A stretch of DNA of 27,074 nt from positions 1 to 27,074 of the forward strand of contig CBFIHE010000029.1 in assembly GCA_965662345.1 (NCBI GenBank), written 5' to 3'. Source of the DNA: UBA6049 sp965662345. GTDB taxonomy: Bacteria > Bacteroidota > Bacteroidia > Flavobacteriales_G > Salibacteraceae. The notes below the pieces were generated by a model that saw only the letters and a program-made list of their open reading frames with translations, ran no database searches and was not told where the DNA came from. The translations under genes and the position numbers were made by a program. Shown here piece after piece: positions 1 to 6,564 of this stretch (positions within the stretch are counted from its first letter, which is position 1; every line of letters starts with the position of its first letter).

Positions 1-17
1 TAATTTTAAAGAACTTG

Positions 18-91
18 AGCCAATGGAGGGATTCGAACCCCCGACCGGCTGATTACAAATCAGCTGCTCTGGCCAACTGAGCTACATTGGC
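18..91 (-). tRNA. tRNA-Thr (anticodon UGU)
   Basis: The minus strand folds into a full 74-nt cloverleaf. The acceptor stem is GCCAATG paired with CATTGGC. The anticodon stem GCTGA/TCAGC encloses the loop TTTGTAA, which gives anticodon TGT (reads ACA and other ACN threonine codons). The T-arm carries TTCGAAT in its loop. The discriminator base is U and the 3' CCA is not encoded (TCAAG follows), so CCA must be added by the nucleotidyltransferase. It is the last element of the rpsU-xerC-hpf cluster. It has its own promoter at 139-168, which would give a 5' leader of about 40 nt to be removed by RNase P. Confidence 0.95.
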
Positions 92-105
92 TTGACCTCT
101 GCTTC

Positions 106-139
106 AAAAAAAAAGCAGCCCTTCTTTTAAAAGGACTGC
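106..139 (-). terminator. Rho-independent terminator downstream of hpf
   Basis: On the minus strand, GCAGTCCTT (139-131) pairs with AAGGGCTGC (123-115) across a 7-nt loop and is followed by nine T (114-106). One pair is C-A on the plus strand but G-U in minus-strand RNA, which supports minus-strand function. It lies about 84 nt past the hpf stop. The tRNA-Thr promoter -7 element (146-139) touches the outer base of the stem, so a tRNA transcript starting near 134 lacks the 5' half of the stem and should escape termination. Confidence 0.8.
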
Positions 140-168
140 AAATGTATTAAAGAAACTATTGTGTGCAA
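139..168 (-). promoter_or_regulatory. Promoter for tRNA-Thr (Bacteroidota -33/-7 type)
   Basis: Minus strand TTG (168-166), a 19-nt spacer, then TACATTTG (146-139). This matches the known Bacteroidota consensus TTG-N(17-23)-TAnnTTTG exactly. The expected transcription start is near 134. The -33 TTG forms the outer end of an 11-bp inverted repeat (166-176 / 196-206). Confidence 0.7.
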
Positions 169-206
169 ACATTCAATTAAAAAAAAGATACTGACTTGAA
201 TGTTTG
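166..206. repeat. 11-bp perfect inverted repeat upstream of tRNA-Thr
   Basis: CAAACATTCAA (166-176) and TTGAATGTTTG (196-206) are perfect inverted copies separated by 19 nt, with half-site centres 30 bp apart (about three helical turns). One arm contains the -33 TTG of the tRNA-Thr promoter. It could be an operator, or a stem-loop in the 3' UTR of hpf mRNA. The sequence does not decide between the two. Confidence 0.6.
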
Positions 207-222
207 ACTCAAACGCCCGCTA

Positions 223-522
223 TTAGTGTGCTTTAAGCTTCTCTTTGACTTTTTTTACTTGACGTCTCATTGCTTCCACACACTCATCGGTTGCTTCTTC
301 AAAGGTTGCCGCTTGCTTCTTTGCAAAAGGGTTGTTGCCAGGCACCTCTAGCTTCATCTCTACGATCTTATTCTCATTGCTTTCGCTTTTATCTAGTCGC
401 AGGATTACCTCTCCCGAGAGAATACCGTCAAAATATTGATCTAATTTATCTGCTCTGCCTTGGATAAAATCCAATAGTTTTTGATCTGCTTTGAAATGTA
501 CAGATTGAATATCTAATTTCAT
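223..522 (-). CDS. hpf: Ribosome hibernation promoting factor, short form (HPF/RaiA family)
   Basis: A 99-residue protein of the S30AE/sigma-54 modulation family. It begins MKLDIQSVHFKADQKLLDFI, the first beta-strand and helix of the fold. The middle has a charged strand (EVILRLDKSESNENKIVEMK) and the end is a lysine-rich helix (RRQVKKVKEKLKAH). Family members bind the small-subunit decoding and mRNA channel in stationary phase and promote inactive ribosome dimers. It has no C-terminal dimerisation domain, so it is the short type. I chose ATG at 522: extending upstream runs through a TTG start into the end of xerC. It lies 13 nt after xerC and is probably co-transcribed with it. Its 3' end is followed by the terminator at 106-139. 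Confidence 0.9.
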   Translation of the reverse strand: MKLDIQSVHFKADQKLLDFIQGRADKLDQYFDGILSGEVILRLDKSESNENKIVEMKLEVPGNNPFAKKQAATFEEATDECVEAMRRQVKKVKEKLKAH

Positions 523-535
523 GTGACCTATGTTT

Positions 536-1429
536 TTAAGCTCGAGGATGAGCTTGGTTAAAAATCTTTTTAATCTTTTCAAAGGTGTTGTGGGTGTACA
601 CTTGAGTTGCGGCTAAATTTGCGTGACCCAACAATTCTTTAATGGTGTGTAAATCGGCACCGTTGTTGAGCATGTGAGTTGCAAATGAATGGCGAATAAC
701 ATGTGGACTCTTCTTTTTAATTGTTGTTACTAAGTTAAGGTTTGTCTTAACAATAGCGTATACAAGAGAAGGATAAATTTCACCTCCCCTACTCGTTAAT
801 AAAAGATATTCTGATGAAGAAGCATCTGCAACATCGCCTCTGCAACGCAAGTACTCTTGTAACGATTGAACCAACTCACCTGTAATGGGAACGAACCTTT
901 CTTTATTTCGCTTTCCTAGTATCTTCAATTTACCCTGAACAAAGTCAATATCAGCTACTTTTATACCAATTAACTCTGATAGCCGGATTCCAGTATGGTA
1001 AAGTAACTGAAGCATCAGTCTATCTCGACATCCTTCAAACGACTCTTCAAACTCTATTTCATCAAAGAGCTTATTCATTCCTTGTTCATCAACAAACTCG
1101 GGTAAGCGTTTCTGCTTTTTGGGGGAGATCACTTTAAGTGTGGGATTCACCTTAATGTAACCTTGCTTCTTGAGATACCTGAAGTAGGCTTTGAGCGAGC
1201 TCAACTTTCTATTTACTGATGAAACGGATAGGTCTGCTTCATCAAGCAAGTGAACAACCCACGCACGGATATGGCGGTGCGTAACTTCTATCTCCTCGTT
1301 ATTAAGGTAGCCTTTGTTTTCTAAAAAAAAATAGAAAGCCTCCACGTCTGCTAGGTAGGCAGTTATTGTGTGCTCGGAGCTTCGTTTTTCAGCTACCAAG
1401 TATTTTCGAAAGTCTTCAATTTGATCCAT
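536..1429 (-). CDS. xerC: Site-specific tyrosine recombinase, XerC/XerD type
   Basis: A 297-residue tyrosine recombinase, the usual XerC/D length. An N-terminal SAM-like core-binding domain spans about residues 3-85 and the catalytic domain about 105-290. All catalytic residues are visible: Arg149 (TGIRLSEL), Lys173 (LGKRNKER), His243 and Arg246 (HVIRHSFATH), His269 (LLGHANL) and the nucleophile Tyr278 (QVYTHN). It resolves chromosome dimers at dif. The location between rpsU and hpf, with no integrase cargo or attachment repeats, marks it as the housekeeping enzyme. ATG at 1429 is preferred because the upstream in-frame TTG (1456) lies in the loop of the rpsU terminator. That hairpin ends only 5 nt before the ATG, leaving no room for a consensus promoter or a separate leader. 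XerC versus XerD cannot be decided from this window. Confidence 0.88.
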   Translation of the reverse strand: MDQIEDFRKYLVAEKRSSEHTITAYLADVEAFYFFLENKGYLNNEEIEVTHRHIRAWVVHLLDEADLSVSSVNRKLSSLKAYFRYLKKQGYIKVNPTLKVISPKKQKRLPEFVDEQGMNKLFDEIEFEESFEGCRDRLMLQLLYHTGIRLSELIGIKVADIDFVQGKLKILGKRNKERFVPITGELVQSLQEYLRCRGDVADASSSEYLLLTSRGGEIYPSLVYAIVKTNLNLVTTIKKKSPHVIRHSFATHMLNNGADLHTIKELLGHANLAATQVYTHNTFEKIKKIFNQAHPRA

Positions 1430-1434
1430 ATGCA

Positions 1435-1470
1435 AAAGCCCCGTAAAGTTATTCAACTTTACGGGGCTTT
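1435..1470 (-). terminator. rpsU terminator: perfect 16-bp hairpin
   Basis: AAAGCCCCGTAAAGTT (1435-1450) is perfectly complementary to 1455-1470, with a 4-nt loop. In minus-strand RNA the stem ends ...GGGGCTTTT. It starts about 20 nt after the rpsU stop and ends 5 nt before the xerC start codon. It is very probably an intrinsic terminator or attenuator between rpsU and xerC-hpf. The U-run is short (four), so some read-through is plausible. Confidence 0.85.
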
Positions 1471-1489
1471 ATATATTGTAAAACGAATC

Positions 1490-1681
1490 TTATTCGCTTT
1501 CTTGTCTCAATCCTTGAACGTAGATTGCTTTCAACTTTTGCTCACGGTTAACAACCGATGGCTTGGTGAAATTTTTTCTACTGCGTAGTTCGCGCATTAC
1601 TCCAGTACGTTCAAATTTCTTCTTGTACTTTTTCAACGAGCGTTCTATGGATTCGCCTTCTTTAACGGGTATAATTAACAT
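1490..1681 (-). CDS. rpsU: Small ribosomal subunit protein bS21
   Basis: A 63-residue basic protein of the bS21 family (MLIIPVKEGESIERSLKKYK...). The family typically has 58-70 residues. bS21 binds near the 3' end of 16S rRNA. In Flavobacterium ribosomes, bS21 together with bS18 and bS6 has been shown to sequester the anti-Shine-Dalgarno tail. The tyrosine I recall as a key contact there (Tyr54) is present here as Tyr54 in AIYVQG. The gene has its own consensus promoter (1715-1744), a leader of about 28 nt with a perfect Shine-Dalgarno sequence (1691-1698), and a strong terminator after it (1435-1470). The leader SD, absent from the other genes here, suggests translational autoregulation. Confidence 0.95.
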   Translation of the reverse strand: MLIIPVKEGESIERSLKKYKKKFERTGVMRELRSRKNFTKPSVVNREQKLKAIYVQGLRQESE

Positions 1682-1690
1682 ATTCTAAAT

Positions 1691-1698
1691 ACCTCCTT
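1691..1698 (-). promoter_or_regulatory. Perfect 8-nt Shine-Dalgarno sequence of rpsU
   Basis: The minus strand reads AAGGAGGT, a full complement of the 16S tail ACCUCCUU, with 9 nt between it and the rpsU ATG. No other start codon in the window has more than a partial match. Given the reported masking of the anti-SD by bS21 in Bacteroidota, this site likely couples rpsU translation to the supply of bS21. Confidence 0.85.
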
Positions 1699-1714
1699 CA
1701 CTTTTTCGAGGATG

Positions 1715-1744
1715 CAAAAGTAACCTCTTTACTTTCACTTGCAA
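1715..1744 (-). promoter_or_regulatory. rpsU promoter (-33/-7)
   Basis: Minus strand TTG (1744-1742), a 19-nt spacer and TACTTTTG (1722-1715), an exact match to the Bacteroidota consensus. Transcription should start near 1710. The -33 lies just past the stop codon of the preceding acyl-CoA dehydrogenase gene. Confidence 0.75.
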
Positions 1745-1748
1745 GTGC

Positions 1749-2888
1749 TTATTTTAAAATATCTCTAGAAATAACAAGTTTTTGAATTTCAGAGGTTCCT
1801 TCACCGATGGTACAAAGTTTACAGTCTCTGTAGAATTTCTCTACTGGGAAATCTTTCGTATAACCATATCCTCCGAAAATCTGAACAGCTTCAGTGGCTA
1901 CTCTACATGAAACCTCAGAGGCATAATATTTGGCAAAAGCAGATTCTCTAGTCATTTTCTCTCCCCTGTTTTTCAAATCGGCCGCTTGAAGTGTCAGCAA
2001 TTCAGCTGCTTCAATCTCGGTAGCCATATCTGCTAACTTAAATGCGATTGCCTGAAAATTTGAAATAGGTTGGCCAAATTGTTCACGCTCTTTGGAGTAC
2101 TTCAATGCAGCGTCATATGCTCCTTGTGCTATACCAAGTGATAGGGCCGCAATTGAAATTCTTCCTCCATCCAACACCTTCATTGCCTGAATGAACCCAT
2201 CACCAATATTACCAAGGATATTCTCTTTAGGTACTCGACAATCTTCAAAGATCATTTCTGCCGTTTCTGAAGCGCGCATGCCCAGTTTGTTCTCTTTCTT
2301 GCCTCCTGAAAATCCTGGTGTTCCTCTTTCTACAACAAATGCAGTAATTCCATGGCTATCTAATAAATCTCCTGTTCTTGCTAGTACAACTGCAATATCA
2401 CCGCTAATTCCATGTGTAATCCAGTTCTTGGCTCCGTTCAAGACATAATGATCTCCATCTTCTACAGCCGTAACTTTCATACGTAGTGCATCGCTACCAG
2501 TATTCGCCTCTGTTAAACCCCATGCACCTAACCATTCTCCTGTGGCAAGTTTAGGCAACCATTTCTTTTTTTGCTCTTCACTACCAAACTGTAAAATATG
2601 TCCTGTACAAAGAGAGTTGTGGGCAGCCATAGATAGACCAATAGAACCACAAACTCTGGCAAGTTCTTTAATTGCTGTAACATACTCAAAGTAGCTCAAG
2701 CCAGCACCTCCGTATTCCGTTGGTACTAAGACTCCTAATAAGCCAAGTTCTCCCATGCGGTGGAAAACATCTTTGGGGAAATGCTGTGACTCATCCCACT
2801 CCATCATTTTCGGACGGACTTCTTTCTCAGCGAAATCCTTAACCATGTCGCGAACCATTAGTTGGTTCTCTGTCATTTCAAAATTCAT
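1749..2888 (-). CDS. Acyl-CoA dehydrogenase (short/medium-chain type)
   Basis: A 379-residue FAD-dependent acyl-CoA dehydrogenase that catalyses the first alpha,beta-oxidation of an acyl-CoA thioester and passes electrons to electron-transfer flavoprotein. It has the full family layout: an N-terminal helical domain (MTENQLMVRDMVKDFAEKEV), the FAD/substrate beta-domain (WGLTEANTGSDA; NGAKNWITHG), and a C-terminal helical domain with KYSKEREQFGQPI, QIFGGYGYTKDFPVEKFYRD and the catalytic-base motif GEGTSEIQ. The base is Glu363, the position seen in short- and medium-chain enzymes. ATG at 2888 is preferred over an upstream TTG because family members begin at MNFE. Substrate chain length cannot be assigned. 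It lies 65 nt after the helix-hairpin-helix gene; I found no consensus promoter in that gap. Confidence 0.92.
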   Translation of the reverse strand: MNFEMTENQLMVRDMVKDFAEKEVRPKMMEWDESQHFPKDVFHRMGELGLLGVLVPTEYGGAGLSYFEYVTAIKELARVCGSIGLSMAAHNSLCTGHILQFGSEEQKKKWLPKLATGEWLGAWGLTEANTGSDALRMKVTAVEDGDHYVLNGAKNWITHGISGDIAVVLARTGDLLDSHGITAFVVERGTPGFSGGKKENKLGMRASETAEMIFEDCRVPKENILGNIGDGFIQAMKVLDGGRISIAALSLGIAQGAYDAALKYSKEREQFGQPISNFQAIAFKLADMATEIEAAELLTLQAADLKNRGEKMTRESAFAKYYASEVSCRVATEAVQIFGGYGYTKDFPVEKFYRDCKLCTIGEGTSEIQKLVISRDILK

Positions 2889-2953
2889 AACTCTATTCTT
2901 TGCCTGGTTTGTTAACAGCAATTAGCCATTAATGGTTGATTAGATTCTCTTTT

Positions 2954-3913
2954 TTAATTGAAAACGCGAATATAAGGTTTGATTTTGGCGTAAAGATGAG
3001 GATTCAATATACCTTCTTCTTCTATTTGTTGGATAGAGTTGTAAGGACCCTTCTCTTCGCGAAACACAATTAAACGCTTGGCCATTGTAAACGTGAAATA
3101 AGGATGCCTAGACAACTCGCCTAACTTAATCTTATTTATATCGATGGGGTTGGCCGCTAGTGAATCGTTCACCTCAACCCGATGTTCTAAAGAGTAATAC
3201 AGACTATCTGAAAAGCCATATACTTCCATCAGTTGTTCTTTGCGAACAAAGCCCCCAAGTAATTCTTTATACTTGATTATTCTAGAAGCGTATGCCTTGC
3301 CAATTCCTCTAAGCTCCATTAACTCATTGGGCGAAGCCGCATTCAAGTCATAAGTCTTCTGAATAGAAGGTGTTTTTCTGAAGCTCGCTTCTACGCTAGT
3401 TTTATTACGAGGTATGGAATCTGGTAACTGGATGTACGTCTCTAGTTGAGTGTAAAGTGTATCAGGAAAGCCGTAAATCCGCTTAATATCTGATTTCACC
3501 TTAAAATGCCCCCCTTTTGTTCGATACTTCACAATTCTTTTAGTGAGCCATTCTGGCAATCCCAATTGAATGTACTCTTCTTGAGATATGGTATTCGGAT
3601 CAAAATAAACGAGTTCCCTTATTTCCGAATGCGTGGGTTCAACCTCTTTTTGAATTTCAGCTCTTTTCTTCTGCAGAATCGACTTGGAAAAAGATTTAGA
3701 CTTTCTTGAAGCCTTCATTGACTTGGCCAAGTTGACAGAGTCATGGTAAGCAGCCATCTCCTTTATGCTGGATACAAGCTGAGCATTATCAACCCGATCT
3801 ACCGAATAAATTGAAGGCATTAGCAAATAATAAAGTATGATTCCGACTAGAGTTAGGCTTAAAACGAGAATGCCGTTACGTTCACGCTTGTTGAAGTTTA
3901 ATGGTGTTAACAT
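2954..3913 (-). CDS. Membrane-anchored helix-hairpin-helix (ComEA-like) protein
   Basis: A 319-residue protein with one N-terminal transmembrane segment (about residues 15-33, GILVLSLTLVGIILYYLL), then a basic linker (about 60-90, rich in K/R/S), then three helix-hairpin-helix units. The units lie at about 103-165 (FDPNTISQEEYIQLGLPEWL), 188-250 (DLNAASPNELMELRGIGKAY, the clearest ComEA-type copy) and 256-318 (PIDINKIKLGELSRHPYFTF). The HhH fold normally binds double-stranded DNA without sequence specificity, and ComEA serves in DNA uptake. The anchor-linker-HhH layout fits a periplasmic DNA receptor, but no other competence gene is nearby, so that role is inferred. Two of the three copies lack the full GIG hairpin and may be structural only. 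Confidence 0.8.
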   Translation of the reverse strand: MLTPLNFNKRERNGILVLSLTLVGIILYYLLMPSIYSVDRVDNAQLVSSIKEMAAYHDSVNLAKSMKASRKSKSFSKSILQKKRAEIQKEVEPTHSEIRELVYFDPNTISQEEYIQLGLPEWLTKRIVKYRTKGGHFKVKSDIKRIYGFPDTLYTQLETYIQLPDSIPRNKTSVEASFRKTPSIQKTYDLNAASPNELMELRGIGKAYASRIIKYKELLGGFVRKEQLMEVYGFSDSLYYSLEHRVEVNDSLAANPIDINKIKLGELSRHPYFTFTMAKRLIVFREEKGPYNSIQQIEEEGILNPHLYAKIKPYIRVFN

Positions 3914-3986
3914 GGTGAAAGGCGAATAAGTATGTGCTCTAAATTAACACATTTTCTTGTTTTTTACCATGCCTACAACATATGCT

Positions 3987-5606
3987 CTATTCTTTAAAGC
4001 GCTTGATTTCGCCAGACTTTATTCTCGCGAAGTATGATTTCAGCTCCTTACGCACCTCACCAGATAGGAAGTAGAGTCCTAGAATATTCGGGAAGGCCAT
4101 TCCTAAAATCATCATATCAGAAAAGTCTAGTACCGCCCCAAGGCTAGTTGAACTTCCAATTACAATGAAAATTAAGAATACAAACTTGTAAGCTACAGCT
4201 GCTTGCTTGGTTTGGCCGAATAAAAAGGTCCAGCTTTTTAATCCGTAATAAGACCAAGATATCATAGTTGAGAATGCGAATAAGAAGATTGCAACAATGA
4301 GAACATAACGAAACCAAGGAAATACGCTTGAGAAAGCTGCCGCAGTAACTTCAGATCCTTTGAGGTGTTCAGGACCGCCATCGGCAAATCCAGTAAAAAT
4401 CAATACCAACGCTGTAATGGTACATACCACTACAGTATCAATAAATGGCTCTAATAATGCCACAATTCCTTCGCTAACTGGTTCATTGGTTTTTGAAGCA
4501 GAGTGTGCAATACTTGCTGAACCAACTCCTGCTTCATTTGAAAATGCTGAACGCTGAAAGCCTACAATGAGCACACCCAAAATTCCACCTTTCATGGCGT
4601 CTGCATTGAATGCTCCATCAATTATTGAACCGAAAGCCTCTCCGATGTTTCCAATATTCATAAAGATAATTACCAGCGAGGTAATGAGATAAACGGCAAC
4701 CATGAAGGGAACAATTTTATCGGTAACCTTGGCAATACTCTTAATTCCACCAATAATTACGATACCCACAAGAGCCGCTAGTACTAAACCAAAATAGAAT
4801 CCTTGGCCATGCAGGAAAGCGAATTCTCCTTCTAACTGAGCAAAGGCTTGATTGGCTTGAAACATGTTTCCACCTCCAAACGAACCTCCAATACATAGAA
4901 TTGCAAAAAGCACTGCCAATCCTTTACCAAGGAGGCCTTGCCAGTTTCCTTGCTTGGCCAATCCTTGACTCAGGTAGTACATTGGACCACCTGACACGCG
5001 TCCATCAGGGCTAATTTGTCGGTATTTAACCCCTAAGGTGCATTCAACAAATTTGGAAGACATTCCAATAATACCTGCAATAATCATCCAGAATGTAGCG
5101 CCAGGCCCGCCTAGTGAGACGGCTACAGCTACCCCAGCAATATTTCCCAACCCAACGGTGGCGGATAACGCGGTGGCAAGGGCTTGAAAATGACTTACTT
5201 CTCCTTCGTCTTCTGGGTTATCATATACCCCTCGAACTAAATCTATTGCATGTCTAACTCCTCTGAAGTTAATAAAGCCCATGCGCACAGTAAAGAAAAG
5301 TGCACCAAGAACAAGCCAGAAAACTACCAAAGGTATTTTGGTAACTATTGGGTTTCCATCTTCATCTAATACGGGGTTACCCGCATCGTCTCTCATAACT
5401 GGGTCGTGCAAACCAACGGCTGCAAAAGGGTCCCAAAAGAGCACTTCTCCCAAAGCATCTACTATCGGCCTGACAGAGGCGTCTATTTGTTGACTAATTG
5501 TTTGCTCCTCCTCTTGTTGCTTTTCTGACTCTTGGGCAAAAGTTTGACTTGATGCTAACAGTAACAGAAAAACAAAAAACAAAAACCTCTTGAGCATATG
5601 CTGCAT
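3987..5606 (-). CDS. Sodium:alanine/glycine symporter (AGCS family)
   Basis: A 539-residue multi-pass transporter that takes up alanine, glycine or a similar amino acid with Na+. The family signature is present (LGGPGATFWMI, about 165-175), together with ATVGLGNIAG, GGPMYYLSQG, GGSFGGGNMFQANQ and a conserved C-terminal half (FSNEAGVGSASIAHS). Unlike the classical enterobacterial form it starts with a signal-peptide-like segment (MLKRFLFFVF...SSQTFAQES) and an acidic, extracytoplasmic stretch (about 25-88) before the first core helix. That stretch contains a short tandem repeat, DDAGNPVL/DEDGNPIV. Two in-frame ATGs (5606 and 5597) are possible; the second sits directly on the signal sequence. 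A -7-like TATATTTG lies at 5641-5634. Confidence 0.88.
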   Translation of the reverse strand: MQHMLKRFLFFVFLLLLASSQTFAQESEKQQEEEQTISQQIDASVRPIVDALGEVLFWDPFAAVGLHDPVMRDDAGNPVLDEDGNPIVTKIPLVVFWLVLGALFFTVRMGFINFRGVRHAIDLVRGVYDNPEDEGEVSHFQALATALSATVGLGNIAGVAVAVSLGGPGATFWMIIAGIIGMSSKFVECTLGVKYRQISPDGRVSGGPMYYLSQGLAKQGNWQGLLGKGLAVLFAILCIGGSFGGGNMFQANQAFAQLEGEFAFLHGQGFYFGLVLAALVGIVIIGGIKSIAKVTDKIVPFMVAVYLITSLVIIFMNIGNIGEAFGSIIDGAFNADAMKGGILGVLIVGFQRSAFSNEAGVGSASIAHSASKTNEPVSEGIVALLEPFIDTVVVCTITALVLIFTGFADGGPEHLKGSEVTAAAFSSVFPWFRYVLIVAIFLFAFSTMISWSYYGLKSWTFLFGQTKQAAVAYKFVFLIFIVIGSSTSLGAVLDFSDMMILGMAFPNILGLYFLSGEVRKELKSYFARIKSGEIKRFKE

Positions 5607-5633
5607 AATATTCTATCTTTTTGGGGAGTCGGC

Positions 5634-5641
5634 CAAATATA
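5634..5641 (-). promoter_or_regulatory. Possible -7 element of the AGCS symporter gene
   Basis: Minus strand TATATTTG matches TAnnTTTG and lies in the 49-nt gap before the symporter, about 28-35 nt from its ATG. No TTG occurs at the expected -33 distance, so this is a weak promoter candidate. Confidence 0.4.
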
Positions 5642-5655
5642 ATAATCTAGCCCGA

Positions 5656-6564
5656 CTATAGGTCTAGTGAAGTAATGCGCTCCATAGGAATCTCTTCCAA
5701 GCAATCTTCTATACTACGCGGTTTATAATTCAAGATTAATTGACTTTTCAATAAAGAAAAAGCGGTGCACTGAGGCCGTGGATTCTTCTCGTTTAACTCT
5801 GCAGATGACATAGCGGTAATAAGTGATTCATCTAGGCCGTAATGGCGAGCAATTTTAACCGCGAAATCATAAACAGAAATACCTTCACCTCCTGATAAAT
5901 GAAAAATACCTCTGTGCTTTTTTTGAGCAACCTCTACTATCCCCATGGCTAGATCATTAGCGTAAGTGGGCATTCTAAATTGATCGTTTACAACTGAAAT
6001 TTGTTTCTGACGCTTCAAGCTATTCACTACCCATGTAAGCAAGTTGTTTCTTTTAAGGGAGCCAGTGACTCCGTATACCAAAATAGTTCTGATTATACTC
6101 CAAGATTTACTGTATTGCTTTAAATGAGATTCTGCAAGCATCTTGGTTTGCCCATATAGGTTTACCGGCTTACAATCGCTCTCTTCATAAAACAAGTTGG
6201 CTTTGCCATCAAATACAAAGTCAGATGAAATAAAGACAAGGTGTACTCCTAATTGATTACACTTTTCAACAAGCCTCTTGATAGCGTCAACATTAATTAT
6301 GTAGCAATAATCATCATCTTCAGCACACCTATCTACATGAGACTGAGCTGCAGCGTGAATAAGCACATCAGGTTTAACTTTATCTAGCTGTTCAAGCCAA
6401 ACTGAATCATCGGTAAGGTCTCCGACTATATGTTCGTTCGGGTAATTTCGTGCTGTTCTAAACCAAGGAATTGGTTGAATATTAGGATGTGTTGAATACT
6501 GTTGTAGGATTGCTGAACCAACTAATCCTGTTGCACCTGTAACAACAATTCTTCTATTAAGCAT
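5656..6564 (-). CDS. SDR-family reductase, RmlD (dTDP-4-dehydrorhamnose reductase)-like
   Basis: A 302-residue extended short-chain dehydrogenase. It has the Rossmann dinucleotide motif TGATGLVG (residues 9-16), the acidic cofactor-binding region GDLTDD, the RmlD-like AAAQSHVDRCAED (71-83), SSDFVFDG (113-120) and the catalytic Tyr137/Lys141 pair in YGQTK. RmlD reduces a 4-keto-6-deoxy sugar nucleotide, but the other rhamnose genes (rmlA, B, C) are not in the window, so the substrate is unknown. It is the last gene of the purM-led run. Its start overlaps the end of the K+ channel gene by 8 nt, which suggests translational coupling. Confidence 0.82.
   Translation of the reverse strand: MLNRRIVVTGATGLVGSAILQQYSTHPNIQPIPWFRTARNYPNEHIVGDLTDDSVWLEQLDKVKPDVLIHAAAQSHVDRCAEDDDYCYIINVDAIKRLVEKCNQLGVHLVFISSDFVFDGKANLFYEESDCKPVNLYGQTKMLAESHLKQYSKSWSIIRTILVYGVTGSLKRNNLLTWVVNSLKRQKQISVVNDQFRMPTYANDLAMGIVEVAQKKHRGIFHLSGGEGISVYDFAVKIARHYGLDESLITAMSSAELNEKNPRPQCTAFSLLKSQLILNYKPRSIEDCLEEIPMERITSLDL

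Noticed and set aside
536..1429. XerC as an integrase of a mobile element or integron near a tRNA.
   Set aside because: The gene is a standard-length XerC/D with no attachment repeats, no cargo and a conserved ribosomal neighbourhood.
1430..1456. Longer N-terminus of XerC (MNNFTGLLH...).
   Set aside because: It starts with TTG in the loop of the rpsU terminator and has no family match; the ATG at 1429 is clean.
2922..2953. Palindrome CCATTAATGG as a terminator after the HhH gene.
   Set aside because: Short stem and no T-run after it on the minus strand.
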